From assembly GCA_965200795.1 (NCBI GenBank), contig CBDAVB010000005.1, positions 372,001 through 436,000 on the forward strand: a stretch of DNA of 64,000 nt, given 5' to 3'. The position numbers and the translations under genes are program-made. The DNA comes from Parashewanella sp965200795 (GTDB lineage: Bacteria > Pseudomonadota > Gammaproteobacteria > Enterobacterales > Shewanellaceae). Position 1 is the stretch's first letter, and each line of letters begins with the position of its first letter. Under the pieces are notes generated by a model, which did no database searches, was not told the DNA's origin, and was given only the letters and a program-made list of their open reading frames with translations. Below, in pieces: positions 8,942 through 17,955 of the stretch.

Positions 8942-8997
8942 CGCTTAACAAGTAAATCCAGGTGACGCCTACGGCGCACCTGATTTAGGCGTTATGT
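8942..8997 (+). repeat. attC: attC site closing cassette 1
   Basis: About 56 bp. Left core GCTTAAC complements the cassette start GTTAAGC at 7187. The arms AATCCAGGTG and CACCTGATT flank a GACGCCTACGGCG loop, and the right core is GTTATGT at 8991-8997. It is VCR-like, near-identical to the sites closing cassettes 3 and 4. Confidence 0.93.
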
Positions 8998-9039
8998 GCC
9001 ACCAAATATCAAAGTCCTCACTTAAAGGAGAAGTAAAAA

Positions 9040-9384
9040 GTGTACGGCCTCAATGATTTAGAAAAAGCAATCGAAGAAAAAAACCTTTGGGATGATAGAT
9101 TTGCAAATGACAGCAGCAATAATCCTAATAAATACGAAGCGCAACGTCGTGATGCAGGCATCAAAGTTCGATTAATAACCAAAAACCTTAAAGAAAATGG
9201 AATACTTGAAAAAACTGAATCAGAAAAACTAAACGAAGAGCTTGATAAAATTTATCCAAATGCAAAGTCAAAAACTATTGTGACGTACAATGACAAAAAA
9301 TATCAAATAAGGTATTTTCCAGTAGTCAAGAGTCGTTCAAGAAAAACTGTCAAGGAGTGGGGTCATTCTTGGGAAGAAATCTGA
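9040..9384 (+). CDS. Cassette 2 gene 1, hypothetical protein
   Basis: 114 residues, GTG start at 9040 with AAGGAG at 9025-9030. Charged and Lys/Glu/Asn-rich. It begins YGLNDLEKAIEEKNLWDDRF, likely helical, and ends with a small beta-like region (TIVTYNDKKYQIRYFPVVKS). No family recognised. It is followed after 27 bases by a second small gene in the same cassette. Confidence 0.65.
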   Translation: MYGLNDLEKAIEEKNLWDDRFANDSSNNPNKYEAQRRDAGIKVRLITKNLKENGILEKTESEKLNEELDKIYPNAKSKTIVTYNDKKYQIRYFPVVKSRSRKTVKEWGHSWEEI

Positions 9385-9411
9385 TTGGCAATGTAAAGCA
9401 GGAGTTTTTAT

Positions 9412-9702
9412 ATGATAGTTTCAGCACATTTAACTCTAAAGTCTGGCTACAAATTTCAAGTAGAAATCCATAGTATCCAGTCTGATTCTATGGGTAATGT
9501 TCATAGTGGCAAGGTCAAAAATAACTCGCCTCTTTCAGATCAGATAGAAAAAGATGCTCGTTCAATGGGTTCTTGGAGAGAAACTCAAGAAATGGATATT
9601 GAGTTTAGTTATAGAGGGCTAAGATTTGATTATCCAATTCTACTTCAAACACCAATAATAGATTTTGCTGAATTCAAAGTTACTGGTGAAAATCGAGCGT
9701 AG
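9412..9702 (+). CDS. Cassette 2 gene 2, hypothetical protein
   Basis: 96 residues, ATG at 9412 with CAGGAG just upstream. Predicted mostly beta (SAHLTLKSGYKFQVEIHSI ... MDIEFSYRGLRFDYPIL). No recognised family. It ends one base before the attC, so it is the distal gene of cassette 2. Confidence 0.65.
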   Translation: MIVSAHLTLKSGYKFQVEIHSIQSDSMGNVHSGKVKNNSPLSDQIEKDARSMGSWRETQEMDIEFSYRGLRFDYPILLQTPIIDFAEFKVTGENRA

Positions 9703-9790
9703 GCACATAACAAATGCTTCCAGTTCGTTCCGGGGCTTCGCCCCTCCACCCGACGCCGCCTGCGGCGGCGCGGCTGAAGCAGGCGTTAAA
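9703..9790 (+). repeat. attC: attC site closing cassette 2
   Basis: About 88 bp and longer than its neighbours. Left core GCACATAAC complements GTTATGTGC at 8991. A GC-rich imperfect palindrome (GACGCCGCC-TGC-GGCGGCG) forms the terminal stem. Right core GTTAAAT is at 9784-9790. Confidence 0.9.
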
Positions 9791-9816
9791 TTCATCAATA
9801 AACAGTGGAGTAAAAA

Positions 9817-10449
9817 TTGAAATTCAAAGATGTAAAACCTGAAGTATATGGTATTACATTCGGAGTATTTATTCTGAGCTTACTATATTTTCTTATCAAA
9901 GTTTCAGAAAAAATATTGAACAATCCAGACTTTGAAACGTATCTAAAAGAGATTGCTGAGGGAAGTAAAGAAATACTGCCAGAACCTTTTAAGCTAGTTA
10001 TATTTATTTTGACCCTGATAGTCATAAATTGGCTGATTTATAAATTGATTTCACATCCCAAAAAGACCCTTTTAGGAAGAGGGAGTATGATGTTTTATCT
10101 TACATACTCATTATCTGGGCATGGACTAAAGAAATTCTCCAAAAGGGTTTTTGTGACTATTTTTCGTCCATTTATTACCGATGATAAATCTAATCAAGCA
10201 TCTCTTTATCTATTTATTAATCTTTCATTAGTCATTATATTCTTCGAAACAAGCCCTTATGTTACAAATGTTTCATACTCTATTATTGGAGCCGTGGTAT
10301 TTCAATATTTTATAATGATGAAGCCTCAAGAAAGAAAGAAGGCATATGAGGGAAACAAACTTCTATCTAGTTGTAGAACAATCAGAGTTAGAGAACAAGT
10401 TCTATTTGAGTCTTTAGGGTATGATAGCCCTGTGTTGCTAAATAAGATC
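9817..10449 (+). pseudogene. Cassette 3 membrane protein, 5' part, cut by IS30
   Basis: TTG start at 9817 with GTGGAG at 9805-9810. About 210 residues remain, with four likely membrane segments (VYGITFGVFILSLLYFLI, FKLVIFILTLIVINWLI, LYLFINLSLVIIFF and SYSIIGAVVFQYFIMM). The gene runs into the IS30 element near 10440. The closing attC at 11946 complements this cassette's start, proving that both halves belong to one cassette. Family unknown. Confidence 0.75.
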
Positions 10450-11455
10450 CTAGATCTCAGCAATAAGCGGCACACTCTTACCTGTTAAAAATTCGTAAGG
10501 ACTGAGATAGTCTAACGCTTTTCTCGGTCTTGTGTTAATCGAAAATTCCGCATTTTTAATTTCTTGCTCACTTACCGAGCCTATAGCCATGCCTTTCGGG
10601 AAAAAACGCCGCAGTAATCCGTTGGTATTCTCATTAAGCCCCCTCTGCCATGAATGATAAGGCTTCGCAAAGTAGATATCGCATTTAAGTGCCTCAGAAA
10701 CCTTTTTATGTCCGGCGAATTCGCCACCATTATCAAAAGTGATAGTCTTGCAAATCGCGGCAAAAGGCTTAAGCATACTCTTTATCGCCTTGGTGACTTC
10801 AACCTTAGATTTACTTTTAACACGCTTTACCAGTAAACACTTGGACACTCGCTCTACCAACGTGACTAAGTAGCAATCTTTACCATGCACCGTATCACCT
10901 TCCCAGTGACCTATCTCAACTTTTTCATCGACAATTGCCGGCCTTTCACTGATATCTATTCGCTCCGGAATTAAACGGGCTCCCGCTTCAATTCCCTGCC
11001 GCCGCTTGTATTTCTTGCCGCCTCGGGGCAATAGCTTTTCCAGACCTTGTTGTTTTACCACACCGTAAATCGTGTTCGCGGATAACGTTACGCTGGTTTT
11101 CTCCTGTTTCATCCGACCTGAAATTTGCTCCGGGCTTAGCCCGAAATTAAGCAATGACTTTATAGTGTTTATGATGTCATCAGTGATTTTTGTCGCTTTG
11201 AAAGCCGTCTGCCTGTTACTTATCGCATCCAGATGAGCGGTTTCAGCGCAATAAGCTTCAGAAGGACAACGCCTCAGCTCCTTAGATATGGTTCCGTTGC
11301 CACGACCTAACAGCTTAGCGATACTTCTGGCACTTTTACCTTCTGCCTTTAACACTTCAATCTGATGTCTGTCTTTTAATGTGAGTTGGTTGTATTTAGA
11401 TTTCACTTCAAAACCTCATTTCACTTTGAGGGAAAGAAGTTTACAAACTTCCTCT
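10440..11455 (-). mobile_element. IS30-family element in cassette 3
   Basis: Defined by an intact IS30 transposase gene interrupting a cassette. I could not resolve the terminal repeats or target duplication, so the limits are approximate (within ~15 bp). Confidence 0.75.
10450..11406 (-). CDS. IS30-family transposase
   Basis: 318 residues. N-terminal helix-turn-helix (LTLKDRHQIEVLKAEGKSAR, SIAKLLGRGNGTISKELRR). The DDE domain has EIGHWEGDTVHGKD (Asp), KTITFDNGGEFAGHK (Asp) and HSWQRGLNENTNGLLRRFFPKG (Glu). C-terminus RPRKALDYLSPYEFLTGK. Full length and uninterrupted, so probably functional. Confidence 0.95.
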   Translation of the reverse strand: MKSKYNQLTLKDRHQIEVLKAEGKSARSIAKLLGRGNGTISKELRRCPSEAYCAETAHLDAISNRQTAFKATKITDDIINTIKSLLNFGLSPEQISGRMKQEKTSVTLSANTIYGVVKQQGLEKLLPRGGKKYKRRQGIEAGARLIPERIDISERPAIVDEKVEIGHWEGDTVHGKDCYLVTLVERVSKCLLVKRVKSKSKVEVTKAIKSMLKPFAAICKTITFDNGGEFAGHKKVSEALKCDIYFAKPYHSWQRGLNENTNGLLRRFFPKGMAIGSVSEQEIKNAEFSINTRPRKALDYLSPYEFLTGKSVPLIAEI

Positions 11456-11461
11456 CCTCGG

Positions 11462-11944
11462 TTCTATATTAAAATGTTAAAATGTGTCAGTTGCTGTTGG
11501 GATCTAAGGATAAGTAAAGAAAAGGAAGAAGAAATTAAGTCCAGATTTTCTTCAAGCTTGAGAAGTTCAAGTAAAATAGGTTTATTAAAAAGTTGTTATA
11601 AAAATTCTATTGAACCTTACTATGGTGGTTTTAACCTGATTTCAATTGACGATAATTGGACATTTAAACAGCTTTTGGAATTTCTGCATAAGCAGGATAT
11701 TGGGAGCTTTCAAAGTATATCCAAAGTTGATATTTCAATCTTTGATAGATTGCTCATTTCACTAGATAAAGTTAACTATCAACTTTACTCTCTAGATTTT
11801 TTTGCTAAAAAAGAACCAGATAACCATGCAGAATCATATTTTCGGTATTTAAGATCTCGACAAAATTTTTTGATCGATTATCACAGAAGCGCTCTTAATT
11901 ATATACATGAGCATGATGAAGAATATTTAGAGCCAGTGCTATGA
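11462..11944 (+). pseudogene. Cassette 3 gene, 3' part after IS30
   Basis: About 160 codons following the IS30 element (MLKCVSCCWDLRISKEKEEE to HEHDEEYLEPVL), ending next to the cassette's own attC. It is soluble and helix-rich, plausibly the cytoplasmic C-terminal part of the membrane protein that begins at 9817. It could instead be a second gene starting at ATG 11474; without the IS boundaries this cannot be settled. Confidence 0.6.
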
Positions 11945-11945
11945 T

Positions 11946-12002
11946 GAATTTAACAAGTAAATCCAGGTGACGCCTACGGCGCACCTGATTTAGGCGTTAG
12001 CC
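11946..12002 (+). repeat. attC: attC site closing cassette 3
   Basis: Left core GAATTTAAC complements GTTAAATTC at 9784. Same VCR-like arms and CCTACGG loop as the cassette 1 site; right core GTTAGCC. Confidence 0.93.
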
Positions 12003-12018
12003 GCACAAGGAGTAAACA

Positions 12019-12525
12019 TTGAGAAATTGGCTCAAATCCTTATTATTTATATCAGCTTTTTCGCCAGCATTATTGGCTCTTGCTGGTGTTAGATATTATT
12101 CAACAGGCTTGGATACAGTTTTTTATCAACTGGTCATCATCGCCATACTCGGTATGATCTTGCCGTTTCTAATTCTGTCACTTATACGGAAACAAGCTGA
12201 GACAATAAACTTTAAAGCAAAAAAAGTAGAGTCTGCTGATTATTTACTACTTGTGTTTATCGGGAGTTATATTGCACCAATAATAATGAAGGTAGCAGAA
12301 ATAAACTTTGAAGTTACAGCACTAATTGTCGGAATACTATTTTTGGTTGCATGGATTATTTCTTATATTCCAACACACCCTCTTTTGTACATTGCTAAGT
12401 TTAGATTTTACAAAGTTGAGTCTGACAGTGGAATGGTTTATATGCTAATGGCAAGGCGTGTTATAAGAAGTCCAAAAAGTATCAAAGAAGTTAAACAAAT
12501 CTCACACAGCATGTTAATGGAGTAA
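12019..12525 (+). CDS. kwaA: Kiwa-type KwaA membrane protein
   Basis: 168 residues with four predicted membrane helices: WLKSLLFISAFSPALLALAG, FYQLVIIAILGMILPFLIL, YLLLVFIGSYIAPIIM and ALIVGILFLVAWIISYIP, then a cytoplasmic tail. TTG start at 12019 with AAGGAG upstream. Size, topology and its place three bases before a DUF4868 (KwaB) gene match the Kiwa antiphage system, where KwaA senses phage infection at the membrane. The identification rests mainly on topology and the partner gene. It lies in a single two-gene integron cassette. Confidence 0.7.
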   Translation: MRNWLKSLLFISAFSPALLALAGVRYYSTGLDTVFYQLVIIAILGMILPFLILSLIRKQAETINFKAKKVESADYLLLVFIGSYIAPIIMKVAEINFEVTALIVGILFLVAWIISYIPTHPLLYIAKFRFYKVESDSGMVYMLMARRVIRSPKSIKEVKQISHSMLME

Positions 12526-12528
12526 TAA

Positions 12529-13410
12529 ATGTCGTTGAACCTTTTTGCACTCACAAGTGATCCTTCAAAAAGAATCGTAAAGTTTGAGCTTTCTAGTGAC
12601 GTTCAAAATGATCTAACAACCTATATCAAGGCACAAGAAGCAACATTTGATCAGCATGAAGAAGAAATAGAATTTGATGGAAAATATAAGCCTGACGAGG
12701 GAGAAGTTTTATTTATTGATGGTTACGATGATATTGATGATTTATCGTCAGCAGTTGAAAATCCGTTAAGTGCGGAAGTTGTAGATCCAACAGAAGACTT
12801 TTTTAGTGAAATAAAAGCATTGTTCACTGGATATACAACTGATGATGGTGACGTTAAAATATTACTTCAAAACTTTGATAGAAGAAGAATAATTTCCACA
12901 AATGGATTATCTATTTTTCATTCTTCAAATGTTTACAAGAAGATAGAGGGTATTGGGCTAACAATAGATCATAAGCTCACAGCTACGTTAGAAAATGGAA
13001 AGTTAAAGTTCTTCAGCTTTCATAATACTCGTCAAATGTTCGATCTAAGCGAGTACTATAAGGTCGCAACCGATGATGATGTAACAGAGTTTGCTGCTCT
13101 CGATATAATTAAATCAGAAAATACCGATGAGTTAATCGAAATGTCTGATTCTTGGGTAAGGCGTAAAATATCACTTATTCAACAAAGTGGTATTTTACAA
13201 AATGTCCCTATAAACGAGATGAAAGCTGTAGCTATAGAGTTCAATATTCCATTTTTAACAGAAATTGACGGCACAGAAGAGGTTATCAAACTACCCGACA
13301 ACAAATCTGATCTTAAAAAACTATTAAGATTTCTTGATGAAGATTATTATAAATCACCACTTTCAAATACAGCATTCGTGACGAACTCAAAAAGGGCTGT
13401 CGGTGCTTAA
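12529..13410 (+). CDS. kwaB: Kiwa-type KwaB (DUF4868) protein
   Basis: 293 residues. It shows the DUF4868 pattern: an acidic N-terminal region, LQNFDRRRIISTNGLSIFHS with VYKKIEGIGLTIDHKLTATL, GKLKFFSFHNTRQMFDLSEYY, a helical middle, and the C-terminal YKSPLSNTAFVTNSKRAV that closes many family members. In Kiwa systems KwaB binds DNA and acts with membrane-bound KwaA against phage. The gene follows kwaA by three bases and ends five bases before attC. Confidence 0.75.
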   Translation: MSLNLFALTSDPSKRIVKFELSSDVQNDLTTYIKAQEATFDQHEEEIEFDGKYKPDEGEVLFIDGYDDIDDLSSAVENPLSAEVVDPTEDFFSEIKALFTGYTTDDGDVKILLQNFDRRRIISTNGLSIFHSSNVYKKIEGIGLTIDHKLTATLENGKLKFFSFHNTRQMFDLSEYYKVATDDDVTEFAALDIIKSENTDELIEMSDSWVRRKISLIQQSGILQNVPINEMKAVAIEFNIPFLTEIDGTEEVIKLPDNKSDLKKLLRFLDEDYYKSPLSNTAFVTNSKRAVGA

Positions 13411-13414
13411 AAAA

Positions 13415-13471
13415 GCGGCTAACAAGAAAATCCAGGTGACGCCTTCGGCGCACCTGATTTAGGCGTTAGCC
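13415..13471 (+). repeat. attC: attC site closing cassette 4 (Kiwa)
   Basis: Left core CGGCTAAC complements GTTAGCCG at 11996. Arms identical to the cassette 1 site with a CCTTCGG loop; right core GTTAGCC at 13465-13471. Confidence 0.93.
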
Positions 13472-13558
13472 GTCACCCCAAGTTACGAGTAAATCCATAT
13501 GCCATAAAGTTAAAGTTAGTGGTTTACTTGTTTCATTTTGATAGTGAAATTTTAAGTT

Positions 13559-14350
13559 ATGCCAATTTCCGAAAATGACCTTTTTGAACTCCAATCAGCA
13601 AAAAACCTTCTGGAAAACCCGGGAGTTGCAGCAAAGATAACCAACTTTGTTGGAGCACCTATTGAAAAAGGTTTTGAGCTTCTCCCTGATAGTTGGAATA
13701 AATCTATAGGTGGAGCCACACAAACAGCACTGATGAAAGCTTCTGAGGCAGCCATTTTTACTATGAAAGATATTCCAGGAGAAGAATCTTCAAATATCTG
13801 GCATAAACTGAGCGTAGCGATCAGTGGCGGTGTAGGTGGTTTTTTTGGTATTAGTGCTCTAGCAGTTGAGTTACCTGTATCTACTACTATCATGTTGCGA
13901 TCTATAGCAGACATTGCTCGAAGTGAAGGTGAGTCAATTTCGCAGATAGACACTAAGCTTGCTTGTTTAGAAGTTTTTGCTTTAGGTGGGGAAACAGAAA
14001 ATGATGATGGCGCTGAATCAGGTTACTTTGCAGTTCGAAGCGCTTTAGCAAAATCTGTAGTCGATGCAGCAGAGCACATTGCACAAAAAGGTCTTACTGA
14101 AAAAGGTGCTCCAGCAATCGTCAAGCTCATTATGAACATAGCGGAAAGGTTCGGAGTTCAAATAACTCAAAAAGCAGCAGTACAAGCTTTACCAGCTATA
14201 GGTGCAGCAGGTGGCGCAGTTATAAATACTCTTTTCATTGATCATTTTCAAGATATGGCTCGTGGCCACTTTAAAGTGAGAAAGCTAGAGAAAAAGTATG
14301 GTGCAGATCGTATTAGATCTGAATATGAGCTTCTGCCATGTAACGGCTAA
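13559..14350 (+). CDS. Cassette 5, EcsC-family protein
   Basis: 263 residues. Central region resembles EcsC: a helical start (LFELQSAKNLLENPGVAAKI), FVGAPIEKGFELLPDSW, then a Gly-rich hydrophobic stretch (VAISGGVGGFFGISALAVELPVSTTIMLRSIADIARSEGE, shown as separate segments GGVGGFFG and ELPVSTTIML) and LACLEVFALGG. The C-terminal half has another Ala/Gly-rich hydrophobic segment and FIDHFQDMARGHF, also seen in EcsC relatives. Function unknown. The stop codon overlaps the attC left core. Confidence 0.82.
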   Translation: MPISENDLFELQSAKNLLENPGVAAKITNFVGAPIEKGFELLPDSWNKSIGGATQTALMKASEAAIFTMKDIPGEESSNIWHKLSVAISGGVGGFFGISALAVELPVSTTIMLRSIADIARSEGESISQIDTKLACLEVFALGGETENDDGAESGYFAVRSALAKSVVDAAEHIAQKGLTEKGAPAIVKLIMNIAERFGVQITQKAAVQALPAIGAAGGAVINTLFIDHFQDMARGHFKVRKLEKKYGADRIRSEYELLPCNG

Positions 14351-14401
14351 CAAGCGCATCCAGCCGACCGCCTTCGGCGGCGGCTGATTGAAGCGTTAGC
14401 C
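14343..14401 (+). repeat. attC: attC site closing cassette 5
   Basis: Left core CGGCTAAC complements GTTAGCCG at 13465. Stem CAGCCGACCGCC against GGCGGCGGCTG with a TTC loop; right core GTTAGCC. The arms differ in sequence from the Kiwa-type site. Confidence 0.92.
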
Positions 14402-14460
14402 CCAGTTCGTGCACTACACTCGTCCACAATATATAATGTTACCTTTTCGAGGTGTTACTT

Positions 14461-14769
14461 ATGAGCTTTACCCTAGAAGGCAACGATTGCATACCTTCCA
14501 TATCCGGCGGTTACTTATTGATCAAGTACGAGGAAAAAGAAGTGGCAATGGTCAGCGTACCATCGCCTATCTTTGCGGATCGGCACAGAGACAGCATAAA
14601 TCAAAATTTTGACCAATTTGAAGATGAGCATGGTAACGAATATGACGTATTCGTATCATCTTCTAATATTGGAGTCGACTGGACTGTCACAGTAAAGAAT
14701 GACAAAGTAGATGAAGATTTAGACTTGGAAGAAAAGGTCAAGGTGGAGTATTTACCTAATGACTACTAG
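14461..14769 (+). CDS. Cassette 6 gene 1, small protein upstream of HEPN gene
   Basis: 102 residues. I chose ATG 14461 (GAGGTG nine bases upstream) over the in-frame GTG at 14452. Acidic (EDEHGNEYDVFV, DEDLDLEEKVKVEY), mostly beta by eye, no recognised family. It overlaps the HEPN gene start by 11 bases, suggesting translational coupling. An antitoxin or partner role is conjecture. Confidence 0.65.
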   Translation: MSFTLEGNDCIPSISGGYLLIKYEEKEVAMVSVPSPIFADRHRDSINQNFDQFEDEHGNEYDVFVSSSNIGVDWTVTVKNDKVDEDLDLEEKVKVEYLPNDY

Positions 14770-15054
14770 TTCTTATTCTCCAAGCTCTTTTTGGAATGAG
14801 CTAAATCAAAACTTAGAAACTCTTCGTAAGAAATCAGTAGGATGTGATGAGCTTCATTTAAACCTATATTTCTCAAATGCCATCAGCGTAATGGAGAAAT
14901 ATCTTTACGATCTATTTGTATTTGAGATTTCATCTAAAGATACCATCTTCAAAAAGATGTGTTCGGCAGAGAAGTTTAAAAGTCAAAAATACGGGCTCTT
15001 CGTCGTTTCATATGGATTTGAGTAGATCTGATACAGGGCTAGCAATCATAAAAA

Positions 15055-16347
15055 GGTAGTGTTTAGAAATCTGTGTCATTTCGGTAAAATGTCAAAAACA
15101 GGAATGACATAATGACTCAAAATTTCGATTTCAATAAAGCTTTAGAACAACTTCAATCAGGTAAAGGTTTAACTGGTGCGGATGGTGTTCTCACCCCTTT
15201 AATCAAACAACTAACAGAAGCAGCGCTTAAAGCAGAACTTGATCAACATTTAGACTCAGATCTTGAGCCCAATCGAAGAAATGGTTTTAGTAAAAAAACC
15301 GTTAAATCTTCAGTTGGCGAATTTGAGTTAGAAACGCCAAGAGACAGAGCCGGCAACTTTGAGCCTCAGCTTGTCAAAAAAAATCAAACTAAGCTCTCTG
15401 ATGAAATTGATCGTAAGATTTTGTCAATGTTTTCAATGGGTATGAGTTATCGTGATATCAAATCTCATGTGGCTGATTTGTATGGTTTAGAGCTTTCAGA
15501 AGCCAGTTTGACGGCTGTGACCGATCAGCTTATTCCTCAGCTCAAAGAATGGCAGCAACGCAGTTTAGACGAGGTCTATCCAATTATTTGGCTGGATGCG
15601 ATTCACTATAAAGTCAAAGACAATGGTCGCTATGTCAGTAAGGCTATTTACACGATTCTAGGCGTTAATCTCGAAGGTAAGAAAGAGTTACTTGGCCTGT
15701 ATCTTTCAGAGTCAGAAGGTGCTAATTATTGGCTTTCGGTACTGACCGATCTTCATAATCGTGGTGTTAAGGATATCTTAATTGCTTGTGTTGACGGGTT
15801 AAACGGTTTTCCTGAAGCTATTGCCAGCATTTACCCGGAGACAGAAGTTCAGCTTTGCGTAATTCATCAGGTACGCAACTCAATGAAGTATGTGGCATCT
15901 AAGCATCAAAAGGCGTTTATGGCTGATTTAAAGCCGGTTTACAGAGCGACAAGTAAATCGGCTGCTGAAACGGCTTTAGATGAGCTGGAAAACAAATGGG
16001 GTAGCCAGTATCCAATCGTTATCGACTCTTGGCGCAGAAAGTGGGAGAACTTGTCCGTTTACTTCAAATATCCAGAATATGTACGTCGAGTGATTTACAC
16101 GACCAATGCGATTGAAGCCGTACATCGCCAGTTTAGGAAACTCACCAAAACAAAAGGGGCATTTCCAAATGAAAACAGCTTGCTAAAATTGCTTTATGCG
16201 GGAATATTGAATGCCTCTAAAAAGTGGACAATGCCAGTCCAAAATTGGAGGCTAGCATTGTCACAATTTGCAATCCATTTTGAAGGCAGATTGGATAACG
16301 TATTAGAAATTTAGAATTTAGGCTGACACAGAATTTTGAACGCCCTC
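15055..16347 (+). mobile_element. IS256-family element, copy 1
   Basis: 1293 bp with ~24-bp imperfect ends sharing CTGTGTCA. It is flanked by an 8-bp duplication CATAAAAA (15047-15054, 16348-16355). Inserted in the ISL3 transposase gene. Confidence 0.95.
15112..16314 (+). CDS. IS256-family transposase, copy 1
   Basis: 400 residues of the Mutator/IS256 class. It has the DNA-binding region (EFELETPRDRAGNFEPQLVKK, SMFSMGMSYRDIKSHVADLYG) and the DDE core (IIWLDAIHYKVKDNG, DILIACVDGLNGFPEAI, and the distal TTNAIEAVHRQFRKLTKTKG with the Glu). An alpha-helical insert contains QLCVIHQVRNSMKYV. Intact; identical at the protein level to the copies at 20505 and 59603. Confidence 0.97.
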   Translation: MTQNFDFNKALEQLQSGKGLTGADGVLTPLIKQLTEAALKAELDQHLDSDLEPNRRNGFSKKTVKSSVGEFELETPRDRAGNFEPQLVKKNQTKLSDEIDRKILSMFSMGMSYRDIKSHVADLYGLELSEASLTAVTDQLIPQLKEWQQRSLDEVYPIIWLDAIHYKVKDNGRYVSKAIYTILGVNLEGKKELLGLYLSESEGANYWLSVLTDLHNRGVKDILIACVDGLNGFPEAIASIYPETEVQLCVIHQVRNSMKYVASKHQKAFMADLKPVYRATSKSAAETALDELENKWGSQYPIVIDSWRRKWENLSVYFKYPEYVRRVIYTTNAIEAVHRQFRKLTKTKGAFPNENSLLKLLYAGILNASKKWTMPVQNWRLALSQFAIHFEGRLDNVLEI

Positions 16348-17955
16348 CATAAAAATCATGGTAATAAATGTTCCTGTATTACGATACCCTCTGGCTCGTG
16401 CTCTAGCCGCTTGAAATAGACTATTTAAACCTTCCATACGAGCATTCGTATAAGTGGATGACCAGCGCTGTAAAATTCTCTCTGCATGCCTTTCCACAGT
16501 TGCAAGTGCTTTTCGAACGGGTTCTAACATCTCAATATCACCCAACTGCTCTTTTGCAAAATTAATGAAATACGTCAGCCTCCAGCGTGCAGCATGAGCG
16601 GTTTCAGCTTGACGTATCCACCTAAGTTGTTCCTTAATCCGCCAAGCTGTTGCTGTATTCAGGTCGCTGGATTCTAGCTCTGCAAGTGCTTCTTTTTGTT
16701 TCTCAGTAAATGAGCCATCTGCATTTTTTAGTACTGCCCAGCGCAGGCTCTTTGGATGCGGTTGGATTTTTCTCTCCGTTTTACGTACTTCATCAACCGC
16801 TTTAGTAAACAGTTGCACAACATGGAACCAATCAACCGTTACGTTAGCATCCGGGAACTCTTCCTCTGTTGCTGACAGAAAGGCTCTTGACATATCACAC
16901 ACGACTTCAAGTACATTATCTGCTTTGCCTTGATGCTCTGTCAGAAAGGACTTAAATCGCTTAACGGTTTCCTTACCTTTTCCGGGCGTAGCGAACACAA
17001 CAGGCTTGTCTTTCTTGTCCATATCAATGAAAACAGTAACATAGTTGTGGCCACGTTTAGCCGCCGTTTCATCGAATCCAATAGCTTTAAGTGCTGACAA
17101 GTCCATCAATGCTAATGCCTTGCTGACGTAGTGTTTGATGATGCGCCAAATACGTTTGTCACGAATTCCAACATATTCAGCACATGCCTTAACCGGCATT
17201 TCACGAGCCAGTACCAATACAGATTGTTCGAACAATAACGTGAATTTACTACCCGCTCTCGCCCAAGGGACATTGACACGCTTAACGCCATGCTCAGCAC
17301 ATCGAGTTCTCGGGACGTTTGCTTTGATATAACAGTGATGCTGAAAGAAATTGAGATGACGCCAAGTCAGCGATTTAAAGTCATGTGCCGGACAAGCTTT
17401 TGAGCAAGTCGGGCAGGGATACAAGCTTCCTCGTTCAGCTTCAATTTCGAGAACAAGTTCATTAGGTGAGGCTGATATATCCAGGTGTTGGTTAACCAAC
17501 TTCCAAGGCGCTTCTATACCAAGACCGAGCATCAAAACTTGATTTCCATCCATGTATTTACTTCCAACTCTTGACTGCAAAACTGGGTTTATTATCTCAG
17601 AAATAAATCCATTAAATCCACACTAAACGACGAAGAGCCAAAATACGCTGTCGCTGAAATATTTAATGGCAATGTAAGAGCTAAAGTACTTAACTCAGTA
17701 AAAAATCTCGTATGGCACCGCCTTAATGATATTGATCCGCTTTATAAGCACACATTCGATATTCGCATGAATATACAGAAATCTTTAACTGATAAGATTG
17801 CAATTAGACATGATCTCGTCCATAGAAATGGTTTTGATTTAGATGGCAATAAACTGTCACTTGAACAATCTGACCTTGATGAGTGCATCACGCTAGTAAA
17901 ACTCTTTACAACTGACATCGATAAAAAATACTTTACCTTCTTACAGAGTCAGTCA

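Larger units (their letters stand above)
15008..17553 (-). pseudogene. ISL3 transposase, C-terminus cut off by IS256
   Basis: Starts at ATG 17553 (GGAAG upstream; a longer start at 17580 is less likely). It has the zinc-finger N-terminus CPTCSKACPAHDFKSLTWRHL and the DDE core (KAIGFDETAAKRGHNYVTVF, VVCDMSRAFL, NARMEGLNSLFQAARARARGY). IS256 interrupts at FITMIFM, and the last 14 codons (IASPVSDLLKSI and stop at 15008) are on the other side of IS256. The present reading ends in IS256 sequence with EGVQNSVSA replacing the native tail; it may still be partly functional. Confidence 0.85.
14994..17639 (-). mobile_element. ISL3-family element in cassette 6, carrying IS256
   Basis: Ends GGCTCTTCGTCGTTT at 14994 and its complement ending at 17639. 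They are flanked by the 8-bp duplication AAAATACG (14986-14993 and 17640-17647). Without the IS256 insertion the element is about 1.35 kb, typical for ISL3. Confidence 0.93.
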
